DNA of 13,111 nucleotides, taken from positions 1-13,111 of the forward strand of contig CAAFZH010000005.1 of NCBI GenBank assembly GCA_900767495.1, in the 5' to 3' direction. How positions within the stretch are numbered: the stretch's first letter is position 1; the number at the start of each line of letters is the position of its first letter. This stretch comes from Clostridia bacterium. GTDB taxonomy: Bacteria > Bacillota > Clostridia > Christensenellales > Borkfalkiaceae. The notes under the pieces are model-generated. The model was not told where the DNA came from and ran no database searches. It worked only from the letters and a program-made list of their open reading frames with translations. Both the position numbers and the translations under genes were made by a program. Below, piece after piece: positions 6,148-12,956 of this stretch.

Positions 6148-7038
6148 ATGGAATACGTATTAAGAACGAAAAGTCTTACTAAAAAGTTCGGCTCTAAAAT
6201 AGCCGTAAACGCCGTGGATATGAACGTCGCAAAGGGCGACATCTACGGGTTTATAGGCAGAAACGGCGCGGGCAAAACCACGGCGATGAAACTTATTTTA
6301 GGGCTTTTGAACGCTACGGAAGGCGAAATAGAACTTTTCGGCGGAGAGCCGCTCGAAAAAGCGCGCGGGCGGATAGGTTCGCTTATAGAGGCCCCGGGAA
6401 TTTACAAAAACTGCACCGCTTACGAAAATATGAAGAGGTTTTCGATTATTTACGGCGGTACGGACGAGGATATCGCGCAACTGCTTAAATTTGTCGGGCT
6501 TGAAAACACGGGCAATAAAAAAGCGGGCAGGTTTTCGCTGGGAATGAAGCAACGCCTCGGTATGGCAATCGCAATGCTGGGCAATCCCGAATTTCTTATT
6601 TTGGACGAGCCTATAAACGGACTCGACCCCGAGGGGATTAAAGACGTAAGAAACGCGGTGCTTAATTTAAACGAGCAAAAAGGCGTTACGTTTTTAATTT
6701 CGAGCCACCTTCTGGACGAACTCGCAAAAATCGTTACGCGCTACGGCATAATAAATAACGGCGTACTGACGGAGGAAATTTCCGCCGAAGATCTTAACGC
6801 TATGTGCGAAAGCGGATTAAAAGTGCGCGTCGACGACGTCGGAAAGGCGATAACCGCCTTATTGTCGCTTGTTCCGCAAGAAGAAATCCGCGTTTCGGAC
6901 GGCGAACTCGTATTGCCGATAGACGTTGACGCGGCAGCCGTAAACGAGTTGCTCGTAAAAGGCGGCGTGCGCGTGAGCGAACTCGGCGCGATGCGCGGCG
7001 ATATGGAAGAATACTTTATAGCGAGGCTTGGAAAATGA
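6148..7038 (+). CDS. ABC transporter ATP-binding protein, ABC-2 export type
   Basis: The 296-residue ATPase has Walker A GRNGAGKTT (37-45), a degenerate signature FSLGMKQR (about 129-136) in place of LSGGQ, Walker B FLILDEP (about 149-155), the D-loop GLDPEG and the H-switch SSHLLDEL (His near 187). The C-terminal 80 or so residues form the extra domain common in drug- and antibiotic-efflux ATPases of the BcrA/YhcH kind. It should power the permease encoded next. GGAGG lies five bases before the ATG. The substrate cannot be told from sequence; export of a peptide antibiotic or lipid is typical for the family. It is not the EcfA-type ATPase that partners BioY. Confidence 0.93.
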   Translation: MEYVLRTKSLTKKFGSKIAVNAVDMNVAKGDIYGFIGRNGAGKTTAMKLILGLLNATEGEIELFGGEPLEKARGRIGSLIEAPGIYKNCTAYENMKRFSIIYGGTDEDIAQLLKFVGLENTGNKKAGRFSLGMKQRLGMAIAMLGNPEFLILDEPINGLDPEGIKDVRNAVLNLNEQKGVTFLISSHLLDELAKIVTRYGIINNGVLTEEISAEDLNAMCESGLKVRVDDVGKAITALLSLVPQEEIRVSDGELVLPIDVDAAAVNELLVKGGVRVSELGAMRGDMEEYFIARLGK

Positions 7039-7820
7039 GTTTCGGCAAATTATTGAAATTTGAATTCAGAAGACTGCTTAACTTAAAGATAGTCTACGTT
7101 ATGTTCGGCGTGTCGTTACTTTCGTTGTTCCTTGCGTGGCGGACGGCTTGCAGCATCGGCGACTATTCGAATACGAAATACGTTCTTTCGGAGTTTGTTT
7201 CGGCAGCAGTCAATAGTTCGTTTTTACCGTTGCTGGCGGCGTTGTTTATTACGGTATACAACTGTCAGGACACAACCGAAGATACACTTAAAACCATACG
7301 GGCAAAGGGTTATTCGTCGGGTAAAATTTACCTTGCGCAACTCGCGGTAACTTACGCGGTCGTACTCGCGTATTTTATTTTCGTGGTCGGGCTTTCCGCT
7401 CTTTTAGGGTTGGCGGGCGGCTTTGAAAAAGGCGTAAAGACGGGCGAACTTTTCCGCTCGCTCGCGTTACAACTGTATTGCGTTTTCGCTCTTACCGCTT
7501 TTTATACGTTTTTTGCCACTCTCGTCAAAAAAACCGGCGGAGCGATAGCGGTAAACATCGTTTTTTACGCTATGGGTGCGGTGGCGTTTCTGCTTTTGGA
7601 TATAATCGTTTTGAAAATAGCGACCGATTGGTTCGGGATCGAGAGCAAAAACGTAACTTTCAAATTCATCAACTACTGGATTTTGCAGATTTTAAGCGAC
7701 GCAGCCGCATTTACGTTCAGCGGTGCCGAAATCACAAGAATAATCGTCGGAGCGTCGATATATTTCGCGGCTTGCGTTGGCGGCGGCTACGCTTTGACGG
7801 TTAAAAGGGAAGTTAAGTAA
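7035..7820 (+). CDS. ABC-2 type transporter permease
   Basis: This 261-residue protein starts with a short amphipathic basic segment (LLKFEFRRLLNLK) and contains about six hydrophobic membrane spans, near residues 18-36, 55-75, 100-128, 145-165, 170-195 and 235-255. That is the usual layout of ABC-2 permeases such as BcrB-like proteins. Its ATG overlaps the ATPase stop as ATGA, implying translational coupling and equal production. GAGG at 7023-7026 serves as ribosome binding site. With the preceding ATPase it should form an exporter in the cytoplasmic membrane. Family assignment rests on topology and context, because such permeases vary widely in sequence. Confidence 0.85.
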   Translation: MSFGKLLKFEFRRLLNLKIVYVMFGVSLLSLFLAWRTACSIGDYSNTKYVLSEFVSAAVNSSFLPLLAALFITVYNCQDTTEDTLKTIRAKGYSSGKIYLAQLAVTYAVVLAYFIFVVGLSALLGLAGGFEKGVKTGELFRSLALQLYCVFALTAFYTFFATLVKKTGGAIAVNIVFYAMGAVAFLLLDIIVLKIATDWFGIESKNVTFKFINYWILQILSDAAAFTFSGAEITRIIVGASIYFAACVGGGYALTVKREVK

Positions 7821-8350
7821 TGAAAACTAAAGATTTAACAAAAATTGCTTTATTCGTTGCGGTTTTAACCGTAAGCGCGTACATAACCGTGCCTTTCGTA
7901 ATACCGTTCACCATGCAGACTTTCGCAGTCTTTCTGGCGTGCTTTATGCTCGGCGGAGTAAAGGCGTTCGTCGCGATACTCGTCTACGTGTTGCTCGGCG
8001 CGATAGGCTTGCCCGTATTTTCGGGTTTTAAGGGCGGCGCGGGCGCGCTGCTCGGTCCTACGGGCGGCTATATAGTGGGCTTTTTGTTTTCCGCGCTCGT
8101 ATACGGCGCGATAACAACCGTTTTCGGCGAAAAATTCGTCGTAAAAATCATTGCGGCGGTTACGGGTCTTGCGCTTTTGTATGCGTTCGGTTCGCTTTGG
8201 TTCGCGTTCGGATATTCCGCGGGCGGAGCGGGCAGTTTAGGCGTTATTCTGCTTAAATGCGTAGTGCCGTATATAGTGCCGGACCTCGTTAAAATTTTCG
8301 CCGCCGCGATAGTCGCCGAGCGGCTCGGTAAAGTGGTAACCCACGCTTAA
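7820..8350 (+). CDS. bioY: Biotin transporter BioY (ECF S component)
   Basis: BioY is the biotin-binding S component of energy-coupling-factor transporters in the cytoplasmic membrane; it normally works with a shared EcfA/A'/T module encoded elsewhere. The 176-residue protein is all membrane spans with the BioY signatures FVIPFTMQTFAVFLA near 25-40, the GLPVFSGFKGG loop at 63-73 and GPTGGY at 79-84. Asp273-type late residues of other transporters are not expected here; the late conserved Lys/Asp region VPDLVKIFAAAIVA is present near the C-terminus, as in known BioY proteins. The start ATG shares one base with the preceding stop (TAATG), so it is translationally coupled to the ABC permease. 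No biotin synthesis or BirA gene is in the window, suggesting a biotin scavenger. Confidence 0.93.
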   Translation: MKTKDLTKIALFVAVLTVSAYITVPFVIPFTMQTFAVFLACFMLGGVKAFVAILVYVLLGAIGLPVFSGFKGGAGALLGPTGGYIVGFLFSALVYGAITTVFGEKFVVKIIAAVTGLALLYAFGSLWFAFGYSAGGAGSLGVILLKCVVPYIVPDLVKIFAAAIVAERLGKVVTHA

Positions 8351-8569
8351 TTTTATGCTTTGTCGCTTTAGTCGTGGGTAGACTCCCCCGATGAAACGGG
8401 GGAGGTGTCGCGCGTAGGCGCGACGAAAGGGGGACGGGCTGTCGAGCCATTTCGCTTGCGCTCAATATGACGGATTTTTATCCCCTATCGGCAAGGGATA
8501 GTAAGGCGACGATATCGCGTTTAAAAGCACTTAAAAAGATAGATATTATCGATAAAAATTATCGTTACG
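8351..8569. repeat. Non-coding palindromic repeat block
   Basis: No gene is supported. The block contains a hairpin CTCCCCCG/CGGGGGAG (8383-8390 with 8397-8404), then GTCGCGC/GCGCGAC with a GTAG loop (8407-8413 with 8418-8424), then GGCT/AGCC around 8437-8448. Next comes a copy of the dispersed repeat (8449-8472), and TATCCC/GGGATA (8479-8484 with 8495-8500). The end is AT-rich with a small CGATAA/TTATCG stem. The stacked G/C-rich hairpins resemble mobile intergenic palindromic units that I recall as common in Clostridia. None is followed by a convincing T tract. The base composition and structure differ sharply from the flanking genes. Confidence 0.65.
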
Positions 8570-8607
8570 GCCGCCGACGGCAAGTATATTGCCGTCGGCG
8601 GCTTTTT
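8570..8607 (+). terminator. Strong rho-independent terminator after the bioY region
   Basis: A perfect 14-bp stem, 8570-8583 with 8589-8602, has a five-base loop (GTATA) and a TTTTT tail. It is about 220 bases beyond the bioY stop, so the operon transcript probably runs through the palindromic block before ending here. It also insulates the hydrogenase promoters. Confidence 0.92.
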
Positions 8608-8652
8608 GCAAAAAAATTCTTTAAAAATTTTGATTAAGCCGACTATAAGCCG

Positions 8653-8681
8653 TTGACACTTATTTGCAAATGAGTTATAAT
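8653..8681 (+). promoter_or_regulatory. Hydrogenase operon promoter P1, full consensus
   Basis: TTGACA (8653-8658), 17 bases, TATAAT (8676-8681): a complete match to the sigma-A consensus with ideal spacing. Transcription would start near 8688. Confidence 0.85.
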
Positions 8682-8692
8682 TATATGGATGT

Positions 8693-8721
8693 TTGATTGC
8701 CTTATGCGTTTTTGATATAAT
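8693..8721 (+). promoter_or_regulatory. Hydrogenase operon promoter P2, extended -10
   Basis: TTGATT (8693-8698), 17 bases, TATAAT (8716-8721), preceded by TGA that fits an extended -10 element. Its -10 box lies exactly 40 bp after that of P1. Transcription would start near 8728, about 48 bases before hydC. Confidence 0.75.
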
Positions 8722-8775
8722 GCAGAAAACATAAAAAGGTAAAGGGTAAAACATATATTTTCAAGGAGGGCTCTT

Positions 8776-9264
8776 ATGGCTCATTTACAAGAGGCGGCGG
8801 TTAAAAAGATTAACGAAATCTGCGACAGATACGTTGACGAGAAAACTCCGCTTATGATGATACTGAGCGACGTGCAGAAGGAATACGGTTATATTCCGCT
8901 CGAAGTTCAGGAAGTGGTTTCCGCAAGGACGGGTATATCCGTTGCGGAAATTTACGGAGTGGTAACTTTCTACTCTTTCTTTTCGTTGCAACCCAAGGGA
9001 AAATACGTTATCGGTTGTTGCTTAGGTACGGCGTGCTACGTAAAAGGCGCGCAGCAGATAATAGACAAATTTTCGGAATTGCTTAAAATCAATCCGGGCG
9101 AAACGAGCGAGGACGGACTCTTTACTCTCGACGCGCTCCGTTGCATAGGCGCGTGCGGAATCGCGCCCGCGGTAAGCATAAACGGCACGGTTTATCCCAA
9201 AATGACTGTCGACGCCGTTCCCGCGGTAATAGAAAAATACAGGGCGGAGGCGAATAACTTATGA
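8776..9264 (+). CDS. hydC: NuoE-like [2Fe-2S] subunit of NAD-linked [FeFe] hydrogenase
   Basis: This 162-residue protein is the small electron-transfer subunit related to NuoE of complex I and to HydC/HndA of multimeric hydrogenases. Residues about 1-75 are the helical N-terminal part (PLMMILSDVQKEYGYIP, then GVVTFYSFF). The thioredoxin-like part carries the four cluster ligands as C82-x4-C87 and C123-x3-C127 (in GTACYVKG and LRCIGACG). It should hold one [2Fe-2S] cluster and dock on HydB. AAGGAGG at 8763-8769 is six bases before the ATG. It is first of three genes in a tight operon; its stop overlaps the hydB start (ATGA). The symbol follows the Thermotoga naming, in which HydC is the NuoE-like chain. 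Confidence 0.94.
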   Translation: MAHLQEAAVKKINEICDRYVDEKTPLMMILSDVQKEYGYIPLEVQEVVSARTGISVAEIYGVVTFYSFFSLQPKGKYVIGCCLGTACYVKGAQQIIDKFSELLKINPGETSEDGLFTLDALRCIGACGIAPAVSINGTVYPKMTVDAVPAVIEKYRAEANNL

Positions 9265-11126
9265 TAAAGAATTTTAAAGAACTCGAAAAAATCGGCGCGA
9301 GTTGCGCCAAGTGCCTCGACAGTAAATTCACCGGCGCGGACGGTAAAAGACATATCGTTCTCTGCGGCGGCACGGGTTGTTTATCCTCTCACTCTCACGA
9401 GATTAAAGAGGCGTTTGAAAAACTTATAGCCGAAAAAGACCTCGGCGATAAAGTTACCGTAAACCAGGTAGGTTGTTTCGGTTTCTGCTCGCAAGGTCCT
9501 TTCGTTAAAATTTATCCCGAAGACACTCTTTACCGCATGGTTAAAATAGAGGACGTTGCCGAAATAATCGAAAAAGACATTATCGGCGGCGAGGTGATAG
9601 ACAGGCTTTTGTACGTTGATCCCGCAACGGGCGAAAAAGTCGCCAAGCAGGACGAAATCAACTTTTATAAAAAGCAGGTTCGTATCGCTCTTCACGGCTG
9701 CGGAAGTTTAAATCCCGAAGATATAAACGAAAACATCGGCGCGGGCGCGTTCAAAGGTCTTGCGCGCGCATTGCAGATGGACAGAGCCGACGTCATAAAA
9801 GAGATTCTCGACAGCGGACTTCGCGGCAGGGGCGGCGGCGGTTTCCCCACGGGCAGAAAATGGCAGTTTGCCTACGCTCAGCCCGACGGCGAAAAGTACG
9901 TTGTATGTAACGGCGACGAGGGCGACCCCGGCGCGTTTATGGACAGATCCATTCTCGAAGGTAACCCCCTCGGCGTTATCGAAGGTATGATGATAGCGGG
10001 TTACGCCATCGGCGCGCAAAACGGCTATTTCTACGTTCGCGCGGAATATCCTGTTGCCGTAAACAGACTTCGCCTTGCCATAAAGCAAGCCGAAGAAATA
10101 GGTCTTTTGGGCGATAATATTCTCGGTACGAATTTCTCTTTCAGAGTACATATCCGCCTCGGCGCGGGCGCGTTCGTCTGCGGCGAAGAAACCGCGCTTT
10201 TAAACTCTATCGAGGGTCAGCGCGGTATGCCGCGTCCCCGTCCGCCGTTCCCCGCGGTCAAGGGTTTGTGGCAAAAACCGACTATCATAAACAACGTAGA
10301 AACGCTCGCTTGCGTACCTTACATAATGCGCGAGGGTTATCAGGCGTTTGCAAAACACGGTACAGAAAAATCCAAAGGCACTAAGGTTTTCGCGCTCGGC
10401 GGAAAAATCAATAACGTAGGTCTTGTCGAAATTCCCATGGGTACCACTTTGCGCGAACTCGTCTACGATATCGGCGGCGGTATTCCGCACGATAAGCAGT
10501 TCAAGGCTATTCAGACGGGCGGACCTTCGGGCGGCTGTCTTACCAAGGACGATCTGGACGTGGCTATCGACTACGACAACCTTATCGCGAAAGGTTCTAT
10601 GATGGGTTCGGGCGGCGCGATAGTTATGGACGAAGACAACTGTATGGTAGACGTTGCCAAATTCTATATGGAATTTATTTGCGACGAATCGTGCGGTAAG
10701 TGTTCGCCCTGCCGTATCGGCACCAAGAGAATGCTCGAAATTTTAGACAAAATAACCCGCGGTAAGGCGACTATGGACGATTTGACCGCCCTTGAAAACC
10801 TTGCCGAAAACGTAAGGAGCAACTCGCTTTGCGGACTCGGTCAGACCGCTCCCAACCCCGTACTTTCCACGCTCGCTCACTTTAAGGACGAGTATATAGC
10901 GCATATCGTTGACAAAAACTGCCCCGCGCACGTTTGTAAACATCTTATGCGTTACGAAATCGACCCCGAAAAATGCAAAAAGTGCAGTCTTTGCGCAAGG
11001 AACTGCCCCGTCAACGCCATTACGGGCGTGGTCGGCAAAGAGCCGTTCGTTATCGATCAGAACAAGTGCATTAAGTGCGGTATGTGTATAGCCTCCTGTA
11101 AGTTTAAGGCTATAACCAAACGGTAA
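9261..11126 (+). CDS. hydB: NuoF-like NADH/FMN subunit of [FeFe] hydrogenase
   Basis: This 621-residue flavoprotein oxidises or reduces NAD(H) and, in electron-bifurcating complexes, splits electrons between NAD and ferredoxin. Residues 30-90 are a thioredoxin-like [2Fe-2S] domain with C35, C40, C72 and C76. The NuoF core follows: GRGGGGFPTGRKW (189-201) and CNGDEGDPGAF (216-226) for FMN and NADH binding. The [4Fe-4S] site is C478, C481, C484 and C524. The C-terminus adds a two-cluster ferredoxin domain, C572/575/578/582 and C603/606/609/613. This matches HydB of trimeric hydrogenases rather than respiratory NuoF, which lacks the extra N- and C-terminal Fe-S domains. The start overlaps hydC by four bases, and hydA follows after 12 bases. 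All ligands appear intact. Bifurcation itself is inferred from family membership. Confidence 0.95.
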   Translation: MIKNFKELEKIGASCAKCLDSKFTGADGKRHIVLCGGTGCLSSHSHEIKEAFEKLIAEKDLGDKVTVNQVGCFGFCSQGPFVKIYPEDTLYRMVKIEDVAEIIEKDIIGGEVIDRLLYVDPATGEKVAKQDEINFYKKQVRIALHGCGSLNPEDINENIGAGAFKGLARALQMDRADVIKEILDSGLRGRGGGGFPTGRKWQFAYAQPDGEKYVVCNGDEGDPGAFMDRSILEGNPLGVIEGMMIAGYAIGAQNGYFYVRAEYPVAVNRLRLAIKQAEEIGLLGDNILGTNFSFRVHIRLGAGAFVCGEETALLNSIEGQRGMPRPRPPFPAVKGLWQKPTIINNVETLACVPYIMREGYQAFAKHGTEKSKGTKVFALGGKINNVGLVEIPMGTTLRELVYDIGGGIPHDKQFKAIQTGGPSGGCLTKDDLDVAIDYDNLIAKGSMMGSGGAIVMDEDNCMVDVAKFYMEFICDESCGKCSPCRIGTKRMLEILDKITRGKATMDDLTALENLAENVRSNSLCGLGQTAPNPVLSTLAHFKDEYIAHIVDKNCPAHVCKHLMRYEIDPEKCKKCSLCARNCPVNAITGVVGKEPFVIDQNKCIKCGMCIASCKFKAITKR

Positions 11127-11138
11127 GAGGTGAATATT

Positions 11139-12905
11139 ATGGCTATGGTAAATATTAAAATAGAAGGCGTACCTTATCAGGTAGAGGCGGGACTTACTAT
11201 ACTCGAGGCCGCCAAAAAGTGCGGTTACGAAATCCCGTCGCTTTGTTCGTTCAATCACGGCGAATGTTCCAAAGGCTCCTGCCGCGTATGCCTCGTAGAG
11301 GCTACGGGCGCGAGGGGACTCGTAGCGTCGTGCGTGTATCCGATAGCGGAAGGTATGGAAATTAAAATTTCCTCGCCCAAGGCGGTTGCCGCAAGAAGAA
11401 CTTCGGTAGAACTTTTGCTTTCCAACCACAATAAAGACTGTCAGCAGTGCGATAAAAACGGCAAGTGCGAACTTCTGCACGTCGCGACGCTCGTCGGCGC
11501 GAGAGAGGGCGCATACGAGGGCGCGAAGACCCCCGTTACGGTGGACAGATTAAGCCCCTCCATTATGCGCGACACCTCAAAGTGTATACTTTGCGGCAGA
11601 TGCGTAGAGCGTTGCAAAAACGCGCACGGACTCGGAATTCTCGGCTTTGAAAAACGCGGCTTTAACACTATCGTCGCGCCCGCCGAAAATCGCAGTTTCG
11701 TAAATTCGCCCTGCATACTTTGCGGTCAGTGCGTAACCGTATGTCCTACCGGCGCGCTTACGGAAGTTTCCGAAATAGAAAAGGTCGACGAGGCTATGAA
11801 GGCGGGTAAATACGTGGTCGTTCAGACCGCTCCCGCGGTACGCGCGGCTATCGGCGAAGAATTCGGCGATAAAATCGGCACGCTCGCAACGGGCAAAATG
11901 GTTGCGGCTCTTCGCAGACTCGGCTTTAAAAAGGTGTTCGACACCAACTTCGGCGCGGATCTTACTATTATGGAAGAGGCTACCGAACTTCTCGGCAGAA
12001 TTAAAGAAAACGGCGTTCTTCCTATGATAACTTCCTGCTCGCCCGGTTGGATAAACTATTGCGAATACAACTACGGCGATCTTATACCTCATCTTTCTTC
12101 GTGTAAATCTCCTCACGAAATGTTCGGCGCGATTTTAAAGACTTATTACGCCGAAAAGAACGGTATTAAACCCGAGGATATGTTCGTGGTTTCGATAATG
12201 CCCTGTACGGCTAAAAAATACGAGGCTCAACGCCCCGAAATGCAAAACGACGGACTTCGCGACGTAGACGCCGTTCTCACCACCCGCGAACTCGGCAAAC
12301 TCATCCGCAGGGCGGGTATTATATGGAAAAAACTCCCCGACGAAGAGTTCGATAACGACGTAGTCGGCGATTACACGGGCGCGGGCGTTATATTCGGCGC
12401 GACGGGCGGCGTTATGGAGGCGGCTCTTCGTACCGCGGTTACGGTAGTTACGGGTAAAGAACCCGCCAAGGTGGAATTTACCGAGGTAAGGGGACTTAAA
12501 GGCATTAAAGAGGCGTCTTATAACCTTAACGGAACCGAAATCAACGTTGCGGTTGCGCACGGAATGAAAAACGCCAAAGTTCTGCTCGACGAAATCCGCG
12601 CAGGTAAGAGCAAATACCAATTTATAGAGATAATGGGTTGCCCCGGCGGATGCGTTGCGGGCGGCGGACAACCGTTCGTAAAACCCTGCTTCCTGCCCGA
12701 CGAGGATGACGATATTCTCGATACTTACAGGGATAAACGTGCGGCGGCACTTTATAAAGAGGATGAAATGCGCCCCGAGCGTATGTCGCACAACAATCCG
12801 CAAATCAAGGAATTGTACGATAATTTCCTCGGCAAGCCCAACTCTCATAAGGCTCACGAGTTGTTACACACGACTTACGCCGCGAGAGAAGGTTTTAACG
12901 ACTGA
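11139..12905 (+). CDS. hydA: [FeFe] hydrogenase catalytic subunit
   Basis: Catalytic subunit that makes or oxidises H2 at the H-cluster. The 588-residue chain starts with a plant-type [2Fe-2S] domain (C36, C48, C51, C65). A His-Cys3 [4Fe-4S] motif (HNKDCQQCDKNGKC, about 97-110) and two [4Fe-4S] ferredoxin motifs (SKCILCGRCVERC and SPCILCGQCVTVC) follow, then the H-cluster domain. L1 is TSCSPGW (C300), L2 MPCTAKK (C356), L3 GCPGGCVAGGGQP (C501, C505). The small-subunit domain (DTYRDKRAAALY to the end) is fused at the C-terminus. L1 has Ser where most enzymes have a second Cys. The ATG at 11139 is chosen because AGAGGTG lies just upstream; a GTG at 11130 would overlap that site. With hydC and hydB it forms a HydABC-type, probably bifurcating, complex. 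No maturases (HydE/F/G) are in the window. Confidence 0.97.
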   Translation: MAMVNIKIEGVPYQVEAGLTILEAAKKCGYEIPSLCSFNHGECSKGSCRVCLVEATGARGLVASCVYPIAEGMEIKISSPKAVAARRTSVELLLSNHNKDCQQCDKNGKCELLHVATLVGAREGAYEGAKTPVTVDRLSPSIMRDTSKCILCGRCVERCKNAHGLGILGFEKRGFNTIVAPAENRSFVNSPCILCGQCVTVCPTGALTEVSEIEKVDEAMKAGKYVVVQTAPAVRAAIGEEFGDKIGTLATGKMVAALRRLGFKKVFDTNFGADLTIMEEATELLGRIKENGVLPMITSCSPGWINYCEYNYGDLIPHLSSCKSPHEMFGAILKTYYAEKNGIKPEDMFVVSIMPCTAKKYEAQRPEMQNDGLRDVDAVLTTRELGKLIRRAGIIWKKLPDEEFDNDVVGDYTGAGVIFGATGGVMEAALRTAVTVVTGKEPAKVEFTEVRGLKGIKEASYNLNGTEINVAVAHGMKNAKVLLDEIRAGKSKYQFIEIMGCPGGCVAGGGQPFVKPCFLPDEDDDILDTYRDKRAAALYKEDEMRPERMSHNNPQIKELYDNFLGKPNSHKAHELLHTTYAAREGFND

Positions 12906-12918
12906 AACGAATAAAAAT

Positions 12919-12956
12919 TTTACGGGCGGGGTCGCTTGCGCGACCCCGCCCGTAAA
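12919..12956. terminator. 17-bp GC-rich hairpin after hydA
   Basis: Bases 12919-12935 pair perfectly with 12940-12956 around a TTGC loop, 13 bases after the hydA stop. In the hydA direction it is followed by AAATTAAG, which is not a T tract. In the minus direction the flank reads AATTTTTAT, a better T tract. It may therefore be the terminator of a convergent gene to the right, or a stabilising 3' end for the hydrogenase mRNA. Confidence 0.65.

Noticed and set aside
8688..8775. Riboswitch or leader RNA before hydC
   Set aside because: The stretch is AT-rich with no stable stem; it is explained by a second promoter and the ribosome binding site.
10743..11480. 245-codon open frame on the minus strand over the hydB-hydA junction
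   Set aside because: It lies antisense to two clear genes whose codons are G/C-biased, which keeps the opposite frame open; its product shows no recognisable motif and no ribosome binding site was evident.
12135..12857. 240-codon open frame on the minus strand inside hydA
   Set aside because: It is antisense to the H-cluster domain, whose motifs are intact on the plus strand, so it is a by-product of codon bias.
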